Counted from the first letter of the stretch, positions 52,461 through 61,850 are shown. The stretch is 64,000 nt of DNA from Salegentibacter sediminis (GCF_002078605.1 NZ_MSJR01000004.1:1-64000); one strand, 5' to 3'. Made by a program: numbers and translations. Notes: generated by a model from the letters alone, not told the origin.

Positions 52461-53660
52461 TTAAAAAATGAGCAAATTGATGTCTCTGTAAGAAAGATCA
52501 AACCAATCTGCTATAGATTTATTGGTCAAAATTCCGTGGTAAAAGTACAAACCATTTCTTAAACCTTTGTCAAATCTCAGGGTGTTTTCCAGTCCGCCTT
52601 CTTCTGCTATATGTAACAGGTACGGGGTGAAGATATTGCTTATGGAAAGTGACGAAGTTCTGGCGTAACGAGAAGGAATATTGGGCACGCAATAATGTAT
52701 AATGTTGTGTTTGGTGAAAATAGGTTGATCATGGGAGGTAATTTCGCTGGTTTCTACACAACCGCCCATATCTATGCTCACATCTATAATTACGGCTCCA
52801 CGTTTCATCGTTTGCACCATATCGTCGGTAATAAGTACGGGGGAGCGGTTTTTTCCTCTCACCGCCCCAATTAAAACATCACAGCGTTTTATGGCCTTGC
52901 TTAAATTTTTGGGCTGTATGGTGGAGGTGTAAAAGGTGTTTCCAAGATTAGACTGAATATTTCTAAGTTTTGTAAGCGAGCTGTCAAAAACCTTTACCCT
53001 GGCTCCCAGGCCTAAAGAAGAACGGGTGGCAAATTCGCCTACGGTGCCTGCACCCAGGACCACAACCTCGATAGGGGGCACCCCGCTAATATTACCAAAC
53101 ATCAAGCCATTACCTTTTACGTGATTGCTCATTATTTCTGAAGCGATCAGGACCGAGGCTGTTCCGGCAATTTCACTCATGGCTCTTACTATTGGATAAC
53201 TCCCATCGTCATCCCGTATGAATTCAAAAGCGAGCGCAGTGATACGCTTTTCTGCCAGTTTCTGAAAGTATTGCTTGGATTGGGTCTTTAGCTGAAGTGC
53301 TGAAATTAATATCGTTTGAGGGTTGATGAGTTCCAATTCGTCCATGGAAGGTGGTTCCACTTTTAATATAGTGGGACAGGAAAAGACCTTCCTGGTGTCT
53401 TTGGTGATCTCGGCCCCGGCCTCTGAATAATCTTTGTCACTAAAACGAGCCCATTGTCCTGCACCCGATTCGATCATCACCCGGTGGCCGTGGGCTGTAA
53501 TAGCTGCTACCGCATCGGGGCTTAAACATATTCGTTTTTCCTGGTAGGAAGTTTCTTTGGGTAGCCCAATAAAGAGTTTGCCCTTGTTCTTGAAAATTTC
53601 CAGGGTTTCTTCCTGAGGAATGAGTTGTTCTTTGGTAAAAGGGGAGACCTGTTTTCCCAT
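52461..53660 (-). CDS. ald: Alanine dehydrogenase
   Basis: The 399-residue protein belongs to the alanine dehydrogenase/PNT N-terminal plus NAD-binding superfamily. The N-terminal 'GLPKETSYQEKRICLSPDA' (about 33-51) and the Rossmann motif 'VVLGAGTVGEFA' (about 200-211) are clear. It deaminates L-alanine to pyruvate with NAD. It is somewhat longer than the ~370-residue Bacillus enzyme at the N-terminus, as usual for Bacteroidota; transhydrogenase alpha is excluded by the lack of a membrane part. Confidence 0.85.
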   Translation of the reverse strand: MGKQVSPFTKEQLIPQEETLEIFKNKGKLFIGLPKETSYQEKRICLSPDAVAAITAHGHRVMIESGAGQWARFSDKDYSEAGAEITKDTRKVFSCPTILKVEPPSMDELELINPQTILISALQLKTQSKQYFQKLAEKRITALAFEFIRDDDGSYPIVRAMSEIAGTASVLIASEIMSNHVKGNGLMFGNISGVPPIEVVVLGAGTVGEFATRSSLGLGARVKVFDSSLTKLRNIQSNLGNTFYTSTIQPKNLSKAIKRCDVLIGAVRGKNRSPVLITDDMVQTMKRGAVIIDVSIDMGGCVETSEITSHDQPIFTKHNIIHYCVPNIPSRYARTSSLSISNIFTPYLLHIAEEGGLENTLRFDKGLRNGLYFYHGILTNKSIADWFDLSYRDINLLIF

Positions 53661-53719
53661 ATTAAGACTTGTGAAACTTTAAAGAATTAAAATACAACTA
53701 TTTTGGAGAATAGCTACAA

Positions 53720-54310
53720 TTAAAGTTTCTGGTAGTAATCTTCCTGGAGTTCTTCTTCGTAGCCGTCACTCCGAAATTCATACAGATCCCTGCGATCCCG
53801 TTCTGAAAGTGGAGACATCACAGATACGTCGGTTTCCTCAATTTCGCTTAGATCAATACCGTATACCCTATCGAAAATTTTTATTCTGATAAGGTAAACT
53901 ATAGAAAGAATAGCAATAAAAAAGGGGGCAAGGTATATTAAACCATCTGTATCCATTATATAGGCAGTTTCTAAATAGACATCCTGATAAAATGTAACAA
54001 CGATTTGATAGGTGTACATGGCCATTGGTATCAATATTATATGATACCACCAATGTTTACAGGTGAAAAACCAAATAAGTAGAAGAAATAAAGGAGTAAG
54101 CTTACCTAAATAAGTCCAGGCTGCGGTCATTACATTTTCGTAATATAAACTCTCGTAGGTAAATAAAGAAGTTTCCCAAGTACGACCACTTGGGAAAATT
54201 TCATAGAGATAAAATAAATAGGGTGAAAATGCTATAGAAATAGCTATGAAACTACCCAGCAGCAGGAATTTTGATTGTTCTTTTGTCGACAGCTTGTTTT
54301 TGAATTTCAT
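53720..54310 (-). CDS. Four-helix membrane protein overlapped by a small peptide gene
   Basis: The 196-residue protein has a basic N-terminus, four hydrophobic helices (about 15-38, 58-84, 86-108 and 124-146) and an acidic cytoplasmic-type tail with many Glu/Asp/Tyr. I do not recognise a family. Its first 59 bp are shared, in another frame, with the 3' end of a 48-residue secreted-peptide ORF (54252-54398), which suggests coupled expression. It lies 59 bp before alanine dehydrogenase. Confidence 0.7.
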   Translation of the reverse strand: MKFKNKLSTKEQSKFLLLGSFIAISIAFSPYLFYLYEIFPSGRTWETSLFTYESLYYENVMTAAWTYLGKLTPLFLLLIWFFTCKHWWYHIILIPMAMYTYQIVVTFYQDVYLETAYIMDTDGLIYLAPFFIAILSIVYLIRIKIFDRVYGIDLSEIEETDVSVMSPLSERDRRDLYEFRSDGYEEELQEDYYQKL

Positions 54311-54398
54311 TACCTGTGTTATCGTTATCAGTTGTGGAAGTTACAAAAAAACTGGCTCCAAAGATAGCTGCTCCGAATAATAATGCTTTAAGTTTCAT
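54252..54398 (-). CDS. Small exported peptide (48 aa)
   Basis: ATG 54398 to TAG 54252 gives 48 residues: a typical Sec signal ('LKALLFGAAIFGASFFVTS', residues 3-21) and a short mature part of about 27 residues, acidic and polar first ('TDNDNTGNE'), then basic ('KQAVDKRTIKIPAAG'). It overlaps the membrane protein gene by 59 bp in another frame. A -7 box stands 44 bp upstream. I do not recognise it. A peptide exported or processed with the help of the overlapping membrane protein is an inference from the overlap only. Confidence 0.6.
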   Translation of the reverse strand: MKLKALLFGAAIFGASFFVTSTTDNDNTGNEIQKQAVDKRTIKIPAAG

Positions 54399-54680
54399 AA
54401 TGTATAGATTTAGTATTTGTTATTTCGTTTTGATTTCTGAAACAAACCTATAACATTATAAAACACTAAAAATTAATACATTAATTGTACTTTTGCCGCC
54501 TTTTTCGGAAGAAAAATCTAGTATTTTTGAATAAAAATTATTTTTTAGAAGTAAGTCGAAAGCCCTTGTTTTATCGGTTTAGGATAATAAAAAAGTATTT
54601 CAGCTTTTAATTCCCCTTGGATTTGTAATAATAATCTTACAACGTCTTTCGGGCATAAAATTCGAAGCTTTAAGAATTCA
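54399..54680. other. AT-rich intergenic region
   Basis: This 282-bp stretch is the largest gap inside the window. It holds no ORF that I can support. It contains one minus-strand -7 box (54443-54450) for the small peptide gene and two plus-strand TAnnTTTG matches (54488-54495, 54522-54529) with no plus-strand gene behind them. No clear hairpin terminator is seen. Confidence 0.5.
54443..54450 (-). promoter_or_regulatory. Candidate -7 box for the small exported peptide gene
   Basis: Minus-strand TAGGTTTG matches TAnnTTTG and ends 44 bp before ATG 54398. No -33 TTTG is seen at 19-21 bp. Confidence 0.4.
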
Positions 54681-55085
54681 TTAACAAATATTTAACATTC
54701 TTAAATTTTCATCTTTTATTTCCATCTTGATTTTTTGCCATTCAGGCTCCAGTAAATTTTCAATTTTTTGAGGCCATTCTATCAATTTCCAACCTGGACT
54801 TTCAAAATATTCCTCAATTCCCATATCCAGAGCTTCATTTTCATCTTCTATCCGATAAAAATCGAAATGATAAATAGGGCCTTCGGTACTGCTATACTCA
54901 TTTACCAATGAAAAAGTAGGGCTCGCCGCCAGATCTTCACTTCCCAGGGCTTTTACCAAAGCCCTGATCAGGGTAGTTTTGCCCGCTCCCATTTCTCCAT
55001 AAAATAAAAGAGTTTTGTTTTTAGCATTCTTCAGAATATAATCAACCGCCTGGTCAATTTCATTTAAATTATAGCTTAGGGGCAT
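54681..55085 (-). CDS. tsaE: tRNA threonylcarbamoyladenosine biosynthesis ATPase TsaE
   Basis: The 134-residue P-loop protein has 'GEMGAGKTTLIRAL' (about 30-43), 'ASPTFSLVNEY' (about 74-84) and 'HFDFYRIEDENE', the TsaE signature. It works with TsaB and TsaD to make t6A37 on ANN-decoding tRNAs. It lies 83 bp downstream of porX and has its own promoter box, so it need not be co-transcribed. Confidence 0.93.
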   Translation of the reverse strand: MPLSYNLNEIDQAVDYILKNAKNKTLLFYGEMGAGKTTLIRALVKALGSEDLAASPTFSLVNEYSSTEGPIYHFDFYRIEDENEALDMGIEEYFESPGWKLIEWPQKIENLLEPEWQKIKMEIKDENLRMLNIC

Positions 55086-55107
55086 AAAACCTGCACATTT
55101 ATGTTTA

Positions 55108-55140
55108 CAAAGATAAGTAAAAACTTATAAAGCCATACAA
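55108..55140 (-). promoter_or_regulatory. Promoter of tsaE
   Basis: On the minus strand TTG (55140-55138), a 22-bp spacer and TATCTTTG (55115-55108) fit the promoter pattern; the box ends 22 bp before the ATG at 55085. Confidence 0.5.
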
Positions 55141-55168
55141 GCAGCTGATAAACAAGGGTTTTGATGAT

Positions 55169-56719
55169 TTATTTTGGGGTCATGACCACAAAAGGGATCA
55201 CCATTTCTTCCAGGGATACTCCCCCGTGCTGGTAGGTGTTGCGGTAATAACTTACATAATGATTGAAATTGTTTGGGTAAGCAAAGAACAGGTCCCCTTT
55301 AGCGAAAATAAAGGAACTACTCATATTTAAGGTAGGTAAATGAATGCTCTTGGGGTTTGGCGCCGCCAGCACGTCCTTTTCTTCATAGGTAAGACTTTTA
55401 CCGGTTTTATACCTTAAATTAAGGCTGGTGTTTTTGTCTCCTATTACCTTAGAAGGATGTTTTACATTTATAGTACCATGATCAGTGGTAAGGATAAGTT
55501 TAAATCCTAATTGTTGTGCCTGTTGGATAATTTCCAGTAATGGGGAGTTCTTAAACCAACTGTGAGTAAGAGAGCGATAGGATTTATCGTTTGAGGCCAA
55601 CTCCTTTATCACTTCCATTTCGGTTTTGGAATGGGATAGCATATCTACAAAATTGTAAACCACCACGGTGAGATCGTTATCCTTTTGAGTTTTGAAATTT
55701 TCAACAAGTTTCTTCCCGGCCTTTAGGCTGGTGATCTTGTGATATTCGTGCTTAATGTTTAAGCCAAGACGTTTTAACTGTTCGCTTAGGAATTCGGCTT
55801 CATGATTGTTTTTACCGCCTTCATCGGTATCGTTTTTCCAATACTGCGGAAACAGTTTCTCCATTTCACTGGGCATGAGCCCCGAAAACATCGCATTTCT
55901 GGCATATTGTGTAGCCGTGGGCAGTATACTATAGAAAGGAGACTCTTCTGTCTTTTTATAATAGGTGCTTACTACAGGTTCAAAAGCTTTCCATTGGTCA
56001 TACCTCAGGTTGTCTACTACTACTAAAAGTGTAGGTTGGTCTTTGGAGATTTCAGGAACTATCTTTTCCTTGAAAATGGTGTGGGACATTACCGGAGCAT
56101 CCGCGTTTTTCTCGAACCAGCCCGGGTAATTCTTATCTATAAATTTACAGAACTGCGTGTTGGCTTCCTGCTTTTGAGATTCCAGGATCTCGAACATCCC
56201 ACTGTCTTCAATAGTTTCCAGCTGAAGCTCCCAGTAGATCAGGCGTTGGTATAATTCGGCCCATTCCTCGTAAGAATTTACCTGGGCCATATCCATCGCG
56301 ATCTTCCTGAACTCCTGCTGGTAATTTGAAGTGGTCTTTTCTGAAATAAGCCTGGAGTGATCCAGATTCTTCTTTATGCTAAGCAGGATCTGGTTCGGAT
56401 TTACGGGTTTTATTAGATAATCGGCGATCTTGGAACCTATGGCTTCTTCCATAATATATTCCTCTTCACTCTTAGTGATCATCACGATGGGTAGGTTCTC
56501 CCTTTTCTCCTTGATTTCGGCCAAGGTTTCCAGGCCGGTGAGCCCGGGCATATTTTCGTCAAGAAAAACAATATCAAAATTCTTCTGTTCAATTTGCTCT
56601 AAAGCTTCTGTACCACTCTTGCTGGTAGTAACCTCATAATTTTTATTTTCCAAAAAAAGGATGTGCGGCTTTAGTAAATCGATCTCATCATCTACCCACA
56701 ATATCTTGATATTATTCAT
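55169..56719 (-). CDS. porX: T9SS response regulator PorX (REC + PglZ domains)
   Basis: The 516-residue protein has an N-terminal receiver domain with the acidic pair Asp10-Asp11, phospho-acceptor Asp54 in 'FLDENMPG' and Lys83 in 'ITKSEEE', then a helical linker and a large PglZ/alkaline phosphatase-superfamily domain ('LLVVVDNLRYDQWK', 'LILTTDHGTINV'). This pairing defines PorX, which controls type IX secretion genes in Bacteroidota together with PorY and an ECF sigma factor; its PglZ domain has phosphodiesterase activity. Its T9SS client class is represented at 812-2554. Confidence 0.93.
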   Translation of the reverse strand: MNNIKILWVDDEIDLLKPHILFLENKNYEVTTSKSGTEALEQIEQKNFDIVFLDENMPGLTGLETLAEIKEKRENLPIVMITKSEEEYIMEEAIGSKIADYLIKPVNPNQILLSIKKNLDHSRLISEKTTSNYQQEFRKIAMDMAQVNSYEEWAELYQRLIYWELQLETIEDSGMFEILESQKQEANTQFCKFIDKNYPGWFEKNADAPVMSHTIFKEKIVPEISKDQPTLLVVVDNLRYDQWKAFEPVVSTYYKKTEESPFYSILPTATQYARNAMFSGLMPSEMEKLFPQYWKNDTDEGGKNNHEAEFLSEQLKRLGLNIKHEYHKITSLKAGKKLVENFKTQKDNDLTVVVYNFVDMLSHSKTEMEVIKELASNDKSYRSLTHSWFKNSPLLEIIQQAQQLGFKLILTTDHGTINVKHPSKVIGDKNTSLNLRYKTGKSLTYEEKDVLAAPNPKSIHLPTLNMSSSFIFAKGDLFFAYPNNFNHYVSYYRNTYQHGGVSLEEMVIPFVVMTPK

Positions 56720-56724
56720 ATATG

Positions 56725-56732
56725 TATATTTG
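56725..56732 (+). promoter_or_regulatory. Candidate -7 box for the HD-domain gene
   Basis: TATATTTG matches TAnnTTTG in the 36-bp divergent gap, 23 bp before TTG 56756. A TTG at 56706-56708 (16 bp upstream) is a poor -33. The position supports the TTG start. Confidence 0.42.
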
Positions 56733-56755
56733 TTTTAAATTAAAGAAAATAAGGC

Positions 56756-57985
56756 TTGGCATCTCAACACAAACTTAAAATATTAAACGACCCAATTTAC
56801 GGATTTATTACCATCCCCAGTCAGCAGATCTTTAACCTTATCGAGCATCCATATTTTCAAAGATTGCGCCGTATTTCTCAAATGGGGCTTTCTTATCTGG
56901 TCTATCCCGGGGCGCATCATACCAGGTTTCATCATGCCCTTGGTTGTGTACACCTCATGCAGAAAGCAGTGAGAATTCTTCGGTATAAGGGAGTTGTGAT
57001 TTCCGAAGCCGAAGAGGAAGCCTTGCAAATTGCTATTCTTTTGCATGATATTGGCCACGGTCCATTTTCTCATGCTATGGAGCATAGTATCGTAGAGGGC
57101 ATTGATCACGAAAGTATATCATTGCTTTTTATGGAGGAAATCAACCGGGAATTTAACCAAAGTTTAACGCTGGCTATTCAGATTTTTAAGGGCGACTATG
57201 AAAGGAAATTTTTGAACCAGTTGGTATCGAGTCAGCTGGATATGGATCGCCTGGACTACCTTAAAAGAGATAGTTTCTATACAGGTGCCGCCGAGGGGAA
57301 TATAAACAGTGAGCGTCTTATTACCATGCTGAATGTTGTGGACGGGGAGCTGGTAGTGGAAGAGAAAGGGATATATTCAGTAGAAAAATTTCTGGTAGCC
57401 CGCCGGCTGATGTACTGGCAGGTTTATTTGCATAAAACCAGCCTGGTTGCCGAGCAATTGCTTATTAGGGTTTTAAAGAGAGCTAAGGAGCTCATTGAAG
57501 AAGGAGCCGAGTTACATGCCAGTAAGGCCCTGATGTTTTTTCTTAATAATAAAGTAACCCGGGATAATTTTGATAAAGCTACCCTGGATATTTTCTCCCG
57601 CCTTGATGATTATGATATTGTAATGGCCATGAAAGCATGGATAGAATGTGATGACTTTGTTTTAAGTAACCTGTGTGGGATGATTATTAACCGTGATTTG
57701 CTAAAGGTAAAGATCAAAAAGAAAAAACCTTCTTCCGAAAAACTGGCCCGGCATCGCGAAAAACTTATGAATAGGTATAATATTTCAGAAAAAGAGGCTA
57801 ATTACTTTGTGTTTAGCGGCGAGATCGCAAACCTCGCTTATAAGACTGAAAAGAACAATATTAATATTCTCCATAAAAACGGGAAAACCAGCGATGTAGC
57901 TAAGGTTTCTGACCAGTTAAACCTGGAAGCCCTTTCTAAAACGGTGGTGAAATATTATATCTGTTACCCCAAGCCCAAACATTAA
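56756..57985 (+). CDS. HD-domain hydrolase (dGTPase-like)
   Basis: The 409-residue protein has the HD metal-binding motifs 'HHTRFHHALG' (about 54-63) and 'LLHDIGHGPFSHAMEHS' (about 93-109), in a layout like dNTP triphosphohydrolases and YwfO/SAMHD1-like proteins. Substrate not determined by sequence. It starts at TTG 56756: an in-frame TAA lies just upstream, the next ATG is far inside the conserved part, and the N-terminal length then fits homologues. Divergent from porX by 36 bp. Confidence 0.85.
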   Translation: MASQHKLKILNDPIYGFITIPSQQIFNLIEHPYFQRLRRISQMGLSYLVYPGAHHTRFHHALGCVHLMQKAVRILRYKGVVISEAEEEALQIAILLHDIGHGPFSHAMEHSIVEGIDHESISLLFMEEINREFNQSLTLAIQIFKGDYERKFLNQLVSSQLDMDRLDYLKRDSFYTGAAEGNINSERLITMLNVVDGELVVEEKGIYSVEKFLVARRLMYWQVYLHKTSLVAEQLLIRVLKRAKELIEEGAELHASKALMFFLNNKVTRDNFDKATLDIFSRLDDYDIVMAMKAWIECDDFVLSNLCGMIINRDLLKVKIKKKKPSSEKLARHREKLMNRYNISEKEANYFVFSGEIANLAYKTEKNNINILHKNGKTSDVAKVSDQLNLEALSKTVVKYYICYPKPKH

Positions 57986-57996
57986 ACCATTTTTTT

Positions 57997-58004
57997 TACT
58001 TTTG
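57997..58004 (+). promoter_or_regulatory. Candidate -7 box, nearly leaderless lpxD
   Basis: TACTTTTG matches TAnnTTTG and ends only 5 bp before ATG 58010. It lies in the 24-bp gap after the HD gene. No good -33 element. Confidence 0.45.
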
Positions 58005-58009
58005 CCAGA

Positions 58010-59038
58010 ATGAAATTTACCGCATCACAAATAGCAGAGATACTGGAGGGAAAGATCGTAGGTGATCCCGAGGCCGAAGTATCTGAACTTGCCAAGATCG
58101 AAGAAGGTACCAAAGGGGCACTCACATTTTTAAGCAATCCTAAATATAATTCTTATATATATACTACTAAAGCTTCTATTACCATCGTAAATGAAGACTT
58201 TAAACCTGAACAACCCATAGATACAACGCTTATTAAAGTTAAGGATGCCTATAAGGCTTTCTCGAAGTTGCTGGAGTATTACAATCAGGTGAAATTAAAT
58301 AAATCAGGGATTGAACAACCCAGTTTTATTTCTGAAGAAGTGGAATACGGTGATGATATTTACCTGGGAGCCTTTTCTTATGTTGGGAAAAAGGTGAAAA
58401 TTGGTAATAACGTAAAGATTTATCCCAACGTTTATTTAGGTGACAATGTGAAAATTGGAGATAATGTTATTCTTTTTTCAGGAGTAAAGATTTATTCAGA
58501 TTGTATTGTAGGAAGCAATTGTGTGATCCATAGTGGGGTGATTGTTGGAGCCGACGGTTTTGGGTTTAGCCCTGAAGAAGACGGGAAATACGCCAAAGTT
58601 CCACAGATTGGAAATGTTATTATTGAAGATGATGTAGAGATTGGAGCCGGTACTACTATAGATAGGGCTACCCTGGGATCTACAATAATCAGGAAAGGCG
58701 TGAAACTGGATAATCAAATTCAGATTGCGCATAATGTGGAGATAGGAGAACATACGGCCATTGCTGCACAAACAGGCATTGCCGGTTCTACAAAAATTGG
58801 TAAAAATTGTCTTATTGGCGGGCAGGTAGGTATAGCCGGTCATTTATATATAGGAGACCGGGTTAGGATCCAGGCCCAGTCTGGGATTGGCCGCAATGTG
58901 AAAGATGGTGAAGCCCTACAGGGAAGTCCGGCAATTGGTTATAGCGATTACAATAAATCTTATATTCATTTTAAAAATTTGCCCAAAACAGTTGACACCA
59001 TAGAGCAACTAAGGAAAAAAATTGAAAATAATGGCTGA
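58010..59038 (+). CDS. lpxD: UDP-3-O-(3-hydroxyacyl)glucosamine N-acyltransferase
   Basis: The 342-residue protein has the LpxD N-terminal uridine-binding domain (about 1-100, '[11 protein letters not shown]') and a left-handed beta-helix of hexapeptide repeats (about 110-310), with the catalytic histidine in '[10 protein letters not shown]' (about 240). It adds the N-linked hydroxyacyl chain in lipid A synthesis. It overlaps lpxC-fabZ by 8 bp. A second, diverged LpxD-like protein is encoded at 61865. Confidence 0.93.
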   Translation: MKFTASQIAEILEGKIVGDPEAEVSELAKIEEGTKGALTFLSNPKYNSYIYTTKASITIVNEDFKPEQPIDTTLIKVKDAYKAFSKLLEYYNQVKLNKSGIEQPSFISEEVEYGDDIYLGAFSYVGKKVKIGNNVKIYPNVYLGDNVKIGDNVILFSGVKIYSDCIVGSNCVIHSGVIVGADGFGFSPEEDGKYAKVPQIGNVIIEDDVEIGAGTTIDRATLGSTIIRKGVKLDNQIQIAHNVEIGEHTAIAAQTGIAGSTKIGKNCLIGGQVGIAGHLYIGDRVRIQAQSGIGRNVKDGEALQGSPAIGYSDYNKSYIHFKNLPKTVDTIEQLRKKIENNG

Positions 59039-60431
59039 AATAGTTTCTAAGCAAACAACCATAAAGGAAAAAGTTTCCCTTAAAGGCGTAGGCCTGCATA
59101 CCGGCCAGTCGGTAACTATTACTTTTAAACCTGCTCCGGAGGATACGGGTTATGTCTTCAAAAGAATTGACCTTGACGGAGGACCGGAAGTTGAAGCAGA
59201 TGTTGCTTATGTAGTGAATACGCAACGTGGGACCAATCTCGAAAAGAACGGGGTCTCTATACAAACTTCAGAACACGTTCTGGCTGCCTGTGTTGGACTT
59301 GAGATAGACAACCTGATAATGGAGCTAGACGCTTCTGAACCTCCAATAATGGATGGGTCGTCTAAATTTTTTATCGAAGCTCTTGAGAAAGCCGGTATCG
59401 AAGAACTTGATGCCGATCGTGAGGAATTTGAAGTAGATGAGGTAATTTGTTATCACGACGACGAATCTGGAAGCGAGATTATTGTCATGCCGGCAGATGA
59501 ATACCAGGTTACTACTATGGTAGATTTTGGCACCAAGGTTTTGGGAACTCAAAATGCTTCCCTTAATCATCTTTCTGATTTTAAAGCTGAAATCGCCAAT
59601 GCAAGGACCTTTAGCTTTCTTCATGAGCTGGAAGCCCTGCTCGATCACGGTCTGATAAAAGGAGGAGATCTTAACAATGCCATTGTTTATGTAGATAAGG
59701 AAATTGGGGAGGAAACGATGAAAAAACTTCGGGTGGCCTTTAACCGTAAAGAAATGTCGGTTAAGCCAAACGGAATTCTTGATAACCTTAATTTACATTA
59801 TCCCAATGAGGCAGCAAGGCATAAGCTCCTTGATGTAGTGGGGGACCTGGCGCTTATAGGGACCCGCATAAAAGGAAAAGTGATTGCCAATAAACCCGGC
59901 CATTATGTAAACACTCAGTTTGCCAAAAAAATGGCAAAAATCATCAAAGCGGCAAAAAGGAATAATGTTCCAAAGATCAATCCTGATATTAAGCCTTTGA
60001 TGGATGTTAATGATATTATGAATACTCTGCCTCACAGGCCCCCGTTCCTCTTGGTAGATAAAATTTATTCCTGCACCGATAGCTGTGTAATAGGAATGAA
60101 GAATGTAACTATGAATGAACCTTTCTTTGTAGGACATTTTCCCGGGAAACCGGTTATGCCTGGCGTACTTCAGGTAGAGGCTATGGCACAAACCGGGGGT
60201 ATTCTTGCACTTAGATCGGTTCCCGATCCTGAAAATTACCTTACTTATTTTATGAAAATAGATAATGTAAGGTTCAAACAACAGGTCGTGCCCGGGGATA
60301 CTTTAATTTTTAAACTAGAATTATTAGCGCCAATCCGTAGGGGGATTTGCCAGATGCAGGGCTATGCCTACGTAAACGGAAAATTAGCAACCGAAGCGGT
60401 TCTTATGGCGCAAATCGTAAAATCAAAATAA
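59031..60431 (+). CDS. lpxC-fabZ: Bifunctional LpxC deacetylase / FabZ dehydratase
   Basis: The 466-residue protein fuses UDP-3-O-acyl-GlcNAc deacetylase (about 1-310), the committed step of lipid A synthesis, with 3-hydroxyacyl-ACP dehydratase (about 320-466). LpxC zinc ligands are seen at His82, His264 and Asp268, with His291 in 'NKPGHYVNT'. FabZ catalytic His369 ('[11 protein letters not shown]') and Glu383 are present. The fusion is normal in Bacteroidota and links lipid A to fatty acid supply, as both use hydroxyacyl-ACP. ATG 59031 lies 9 bp after an in-frame TTG. Confidence 0.95.
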   Translation: MAEIVSKQTTIKEKVSLKGVGLHTGQSVTITFKPAPEDTGYVFKRIDLDGGPEVEADVAYVVNTQRGTNLEKNGVSIQTSEHVLAACVGLEIDNLIMELDASEPPIMDGSSKFFIEALEKAGIEELDADREEFEVDEVICYHDDESGSEIIVMPADEYQVTTMVDFGTKVLGTQNASLNHLSDFKAEIANARTFSFLHELEALLDHGLIKGGDLNNAIVYVDKEIGEETMKKLRVAFNRKEMSVKPNGILDNLNLHYPNEAARHKLLDVVGDLALIGTRIKGKVIANKPGHYVNTQFAKKMAKIIKAAKRNNVPKINPDIKPLMDVNDIMNTLPHRPPFLLVDKIYSCTDSCVIGMKNVTMNEPFFVGHFPGKPVMPGVLQVEAMAQTGGILALRSVPDPENYLTYFMKIDNVRFKQQVVPGDTLIFKLELLAPIRRGICQMQGYAYVNGKLATEAVLMAQIVKSK

Positions 60432-60436
60432 ATATT

Positions 60437-61222
60437 ATGAACCAACCTTTAGCATATGTGCATCCAGGAGCTAAGATTGCCAAGAATGTGGTAATCGAAC
60501 CCTTTACAACAATTCATAATAATGTTGTAATTGGAGAAGGCACCTGGATTGGTTCTAACGTAACTATAATGGAAGGTGCCCGCATTGGAAAGAACTGCAG
60601 TATTTTTCCGGGCGCTGTGATTTCTGCTATTCCGCAGGATAAGAAATTTGATGATGAGGATACCTTAACCGTTATTGGTGATAACACAACTATAAGGGAG
60701 TGTGTTACCATTAACCGTGGTACTAATGACCGTATGAAAACAGTAATTGGTAAAAATTGCTGGATTATGGCCTATTGCCATATTGCTCACGATTGTATTG
60801 TAGGCGATAATTGTATTTTTTCTAATAATAGCACTCTTGCAGGACATATTAATGTGGGAGATTATGTTATCCTGGCCGGGATGGCGGCAATCCAACAGTT
60901 TTGCAGCATTGGTAACCACGCATTTGTAACCGGAGGTTCCCTGGTTAGAAAAGATGTTCCACCTTTCGTAAAAGCAGGAAGGGAACCTTTATCTTATGTT
61001 GGAATTAACTCAATAGGACTTAGACGAAGAGGTTTCAGTACTGAAAAGATCAGGGAGATCCAGGATATCTATCGTATTCTCTACCAGAAAAACTATAATA
61101 ATTCCCAGGCTGTGGCGATTATCGAAGCCGAAATGCAGGCAACTGCCGAGCGGGATGAGATACTTGAATTTATTAAAAACTCACAACGGGGTATCATGAA
61201 AGGATACGTCGGGTCAAACTAA
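60437..61222 (+). CDS. lpxA: Acyl-ACP-UDP-GlcNAc O-acyltransferase
   Basis: The 261-residue hexapeptide-repeat protein has the LpxA start 'AYVHPGAKIAKNVVIEPF', the catalytic histidine in 'MAYCHIAHDC' (about 115-124) and the helical C-terminal domain with 'SYVGINSIGLRRRGFS'. It makes the first acylation of UDP-GlcNAc in lipid A synthesis. ATG 60437 is 5 bp after the lpxC-fabZ stop; the longer frame would overlap fabZ and is rejected. Confidence 0.94.
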   Translation: MNQPLAYVHPGAKIAKNVVIEPFTTIHNNVVIGEGTWIGSNVTIMEGARIGKNCSIFPGAVISAIPQDKKFDDEDTLTVIGDNTTIRECVTINRGTNDRMKTVIGKNCWIMAYCHIAHDCIVGDNCIFSNNSTLAGHINVGDYVILAGMAAIQQFCSIGNHAFVTGGSLVRKDVPPFVKAGREPLSYVGINSIGLRRRGFSTEKIREIQDIYRILYQKNYNNSQAVAIIEAEMQATAERDEILEFIKNSQRGIMKGYVGSN

Positions 61223-61234
61223 TAAACTAGAAAT

Positions 61235-61801
61235 ATGGCAACTACCAGCGACATCAGAAACGGATTGTGTATTAGATATAATCACGATATCTTTAAAATT
61301 GTTGAATTCCTCCACGTAAAACCCGGTAAAGGGCCGGCCTTTGTTCGTACCAAATTAAAAAGCGTGACTACCGGAAAGGTGATCGAAAATACTTTTTCCG
61401 CCGGACACAAAATTGACGATGTGAGAGTGGAAACTCATAAGTTCCAGTTCCTTTACAATGACGGAGAATTCTATCATTTTATGAATGTGGAAGATTATAC
61501 TCAAATTCGGCTGCTTGAATCGGCACTGGACCAGCCTAAACTTTTAAAGGAAGGTGAAGTGGTTACAGTGATCATTAATACTGAAGATAATATGCCTCTT
61601 TCAGTAGAAATGCCGGCGAGTGTTGTGCTGGAAGTAACTCATACCGAACCTGGTGTTAAGGGTAATACCGCAACCAACGCAACCAAACCTGCAACCGTAG
61701 AAACCGGGGCCGAGGTAAATGTTCCTCTTTTTATAAACGAAGGTGATAAAATTAGGATAGAAACAGAAAAAGGCACTTACAAGGAAAGAATTAAAGAGTA
61801 A
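61235..61801 (+). CDS. efp: Translation elongation factor P
   Basis: The 188-residue protein has the three-domain length of EF-P and the modified-loop motif 'VKPGKGPAF' with Lys32 at the tip. EF-P relieves stalls at polyproline stretches. The C-terminal part has a short Thr/Ala/Asn-rich insert ('GNTATNATKPATVE', about 143-156). It sits 12 bp after lpxA and before a terminator, so it is probably read with the lipid A genes. Confidence 0.95.
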   Translation: MATTSDIRNGLCIRYNHDIFKIVEFLHVKPGKGPAFVRTKLKSVTTGKVIENTFSAGHKIDDVRVETHKFQFLYNDGEFYHFMNVEDYTQIRLLESALDQPKLLKEGEVVTVIINTEDNMPLSVEMPASVVLEVTHTEPGVKGNTATNATKPATVETGAEVNVPLFINEGDKIRIETEKGTYKERIKE

Positions 61802-61814
61802 ACTTACTTTATAG

Positions 61815-61850
61815 ATAAAAAACCAGGACACTTTGCCTGGTTTTTTCCTT
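61815..61850 (+). terminator. Terminator after efp
   Basis: AAAAAACCAGG-ACACTTTG-CCTGGTTTTTT with a long T tract, 16 bp after the efp stop. It separates efp from the second LpxD-like gene. Confidence 0.82.
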
